NCBI GenBank assembly: GCA_018136815.1
Contig: CM030945.1
Coordinates: 1,990,091 to 2,054,090 of the forward strand
Length of the DNA: 64,000 nt
From: Isochrysis galbana
Lineage: Eukaryota; Haptophyta; Isochrysidales; Isochrysidaceae
Direction of reading: 5' to 3'
In this document: one piece after another, positions 62,481 through 64,000 of the stretch
How the letters are laid out: each line of letters opens with the position of its first letter
Position numbering within the stretch: position 1 is the stretch's first letter
The notes under the pieces: model-generated
What the model was told of the DNA's origin: nothing
The model's database searches: none
Seen by the model: the letters and a program-made list of their open reading frames with translations, nothing else
Translations under genes and position numbers: made by a program

Positions 62481-62937
62481 CCCAAAAAGAGGATAGACTT
62501 GGCCGACATCCGGCCACTCTACGAACTCGGCGAGAAGAATGAATTGACCCCCAGCGCGGAGCTAGTATCCCTAGCTAGCAAGCTAGGGATGGAGCACCTA
62601 GTCGATACAAAAACCGCGAAACACAAGAGATAGAGGCGAACAACACGCCGGTGCACCACCCTTGGAACAACCACATTAAGAGATGCCCACCCTATCCTAC
62701 CAACGTGAATCCAAAAGGCCTGCCCGGACCCCACACCCGAAACCGGGCCCTAGGTAGTGTACCAGGGCCGCACCCCCGACACCGAAGACAAAGGAATGAG
62801 GGGGGGAAGGCAAGGGGGCGGAGAAAAGGGAGATAAGGGCGCTGGCTGACGTGCAGTAGCAGTAGTATGCGCTGTCCAGCGATAGGTGTGTAGCCCTGAA
62901 CCTTCAGATCTTTTTTTTTTAAGGGTGTTGCGACGCT

Positions 62938-63281
62938 TCATCGCTCATCGCCGTGTTGGCAGCCTCAATGCCTTCCATACCCATAATGGAGTGCCTTGGG
63001 TGGGGGCCCATGCAGCCAGGGTGGAAAAATACAGTGGGGAAGGACAAAGTTGTTAGGAGTTGGCTACACACGGAGTAGTGACGAGGGCGTCTGGCAGTCT
63101 TGGGAGGAGGAGGAGGAAGGGGGGGGGGGGGGGGGGTTCCTGAAGGCTGAAGGGGTGGGGGGGGTGGGGGGGAGAGGCGGGGAGGGGAAGGGGAGGGGGA
63201 GGGGAAGGGGAAGGGGGAAAAGAGAGGCCGAGAGAGAGATGCGAGAGGGGGGGGGAGGCGGGGAGGGGGGTGGCGCGCGCG
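62938..63281. promoter_or_regulatory. G-rich upstream region of the zinc-finger gene
   Basis: Host DNA after the LINE target duplication. 63105-63275 is strongly G-rich with (GGGGAA)n-like runs and probably contains the promoter and 5' UTR of the next gene. The first 120 bp are open in the frame described under the LINE-insertion finding. Confidence 0.4.
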
Positions 63282-64000
63282 ATGGCGTCGCCAAGTGACG
63301 AGCGCAAGCTGGACCTGTGGGTGGAGGCGAAGCGTGCGCGCGACTATCGGCTGGCTGATCAGCTGCGCGCTGAGCTCGAGGCGCGTGGAATCCAGCCCGA
63401 GCGCGTTCGGCCGTACGTTGGGGGCCGCGGCAGCCAGCATGGGATGGGGGCGCCGATGGCTGGCGGTAGAGGCGGAGGAAAGGGTGGCAAGGGCGGGAAA
63501 GGGGGCGGCGGCAGGGCCCCGCCCTCGAACATTGACCCGAGTGTAGGCGACTGGCACTGTCAATCCTGCGGCAACTGGAACTGGGCGCGCCGGAGGGAGT
63601 GCAACCAGTGCAACGCTGCAAAAGAAGGGCTGATGCGCGTGTCGGGAGCGGCGTCGGGGACCAAGCGAGACGGTCTGGTACGAGTCGCAGGCGCCGGCGG
63701 CCCCTCGCCCCTTCCCGCCCCCGGTGCCCCAGTCCACAGTCTCCTTCCCCCACGCCGCATCGACCCATCGAGCATCGCGTCCCCGCCCGTGCGGGCATCT
63801 ATGTGGTGCCCCCTCCTGCATGGATGGCGTTCCCATGACGTCGCAAGGCGGTCCTTGCGAGAAGGCGAGACAATTCTGAGTGCCAAGAACCACCTGCCGA
63901 CCTTGCAACAGCACCTGGCGTGTCCGATCACCTCGATAGTTGTTGACACGACCACGTTGGCCACTCTACCTGGTCTGATCCTGCTTGCAGGCGGGTGGCT
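63282..64000 (+). CDS. RanBP2-type zinc finger protein, 5' part
   Basis: Open from ATG 63282 to the window edge. Residues 8-45 (RKLDLWVEAKRARDYRLADQ..RAELEARGI) form a charged two-helix segment resembling the DALR-like helical bundle of cysteinyl-tRNA synthetases. Residues 46-80 are a Gly/Lys/Arg RGG-like linker. Then W91-x-C93-x2-C96-x10-C107-x2-C110 (GDWHCQSCGNWNWARRRECN) is a textbook RanBP2/ZnF_RBZ finger, which in many proteins binds single-stranded RNA or ubiquitin. RNA binding is favoured by the RGG-like linker. Beyond ~residue 130 the sequence is Pro/Ala-rich and may include an intron (a possible donor GTACGAGT at 63679). The 3' end is outside the window. Confidence 0.75.
   Translation, partial: MASPSDERKLDLWVEAKRARDYRLADQLRAELEARGIQPERVRPYVGGRGSQHGMGAPMAGGRGGGKGGKGGKGGGGRAPPSNIDPSVGDWHCQSCGNWNWARRRECNQCNAAKEGLMRVSGAASGTKRDGLVRVAGAGGPSPLPAPGAPVHSLLPPRRIDPSSIASPPVRASMWCPLLHGWRSHDVARRSLREGETILSAKNHLPTLQQHLACPITSIVVDTTTLATLPGLILLAGGW

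Larger units (their letters stand above)
58752..62920 (+). mobile_element. LINE-type retrotransposon, 4.17 kb, 17-bp TSD
   Basis: The segment is bounded by perfect direct repeats AAGGGTGTTGCGACGCT at 58735-58751 and 62921-62937. It starts within the ORF1 leader (5'-truncated, no leader hairpin) and ends CCTGAACCTTCAGATC plus T10. It carries an ORF1-like frame (58996-60234) and an RT C-terminal part (60180-62480). The endonuclease and the RT fingers with motif A are missing. It is therefore a defective copy despite clean ends. It is the longest of at least nine LINE-derived segments in the window. Confidence 0.92.

Overview
The window is nuclear DNA from a GC-rich, flagellated unicellular eukaryote. 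Genes have short introns (about 65-210 bp, mostly GT-AG, one clear GC-AG), coding sequences are GC-rich, and two axonemal proteins are encoded (CFAP44 and a SHIPPO/ODF3-type protein). A delta-12/omega-3 type desaturase, a ferroportin and a phosphoglycerate mutase with an N-terminal hydrophobic leader fit an alga. A haptophyte is my best guess, but that is inference; no organelle or rRNA marker is present.

Layout. 1-5.5 kb: start of a seven-transmembrane receptor-like gene (minus), a 1,031-bp inverted-repeat transposon, a small membrane ORF and an acidic nuclear-type protein (minus). 6.5-7.7 kb: the CAF1/CNOT7 deadenylase in four exons. 7.8-9.7 kb: repeats and a LINE fragment. 9.8-14.8 kb: a four-exon protein kinase with a very long Ala-rich tail (minus). 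15-17 kb: dispersed repeats. 17.5-24.9 kb: a desaturase (minus) and CFAP44 (plus), divergent across a C-rich intergenic tract. 25.4-27.4 kb: a hAT-like element with a perfect 7-bp target duplication, carrying a ~200-bp satellite. 28.7-36.7 kb: a DEK_C-like protein (minus), the COQ3 methyltransferase (eight exons) and PIG-U. 36.8-41 kb: LINE debris and simple repeats. 41.4-43.1 kb: ferroportin. 43.2-51.1 kb: LINE-derived pieces around a multi-pass membrane gene (minus) and a coiled-coil gene. 51.3-57.1 kb: phosphoglycerate mutase (minus), a sulfotransferase-like gene and the SHIPPO gene. 57.8-62.9 kb: one LINE 5' fragment and one 4.17-kb LINE copy with a 17-bp target duplication. 63.3 kb to the end: a RanBP2-type zinc-finger gene.

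The host genes are unrelated housekeeping, flagellar and membrane genes with no operon logic. About a third of the window is mobile or repeat DNA. The most unusual signal is a repeated 5' leader found at least eleven times: an AT-rich hairpin, usually with a TTAT/TTTA-type loop, whose stem sequence differs between copies but stays paired, followed within about 15 bases by an ATG and often a second GC-rich hairpin. In one repeat group this leader is the 5' end of the LINE; in another it heads a ~400-bp repeat without a recognised product. All coordinates and exon joins were read by eye; no alignment or database search was run.
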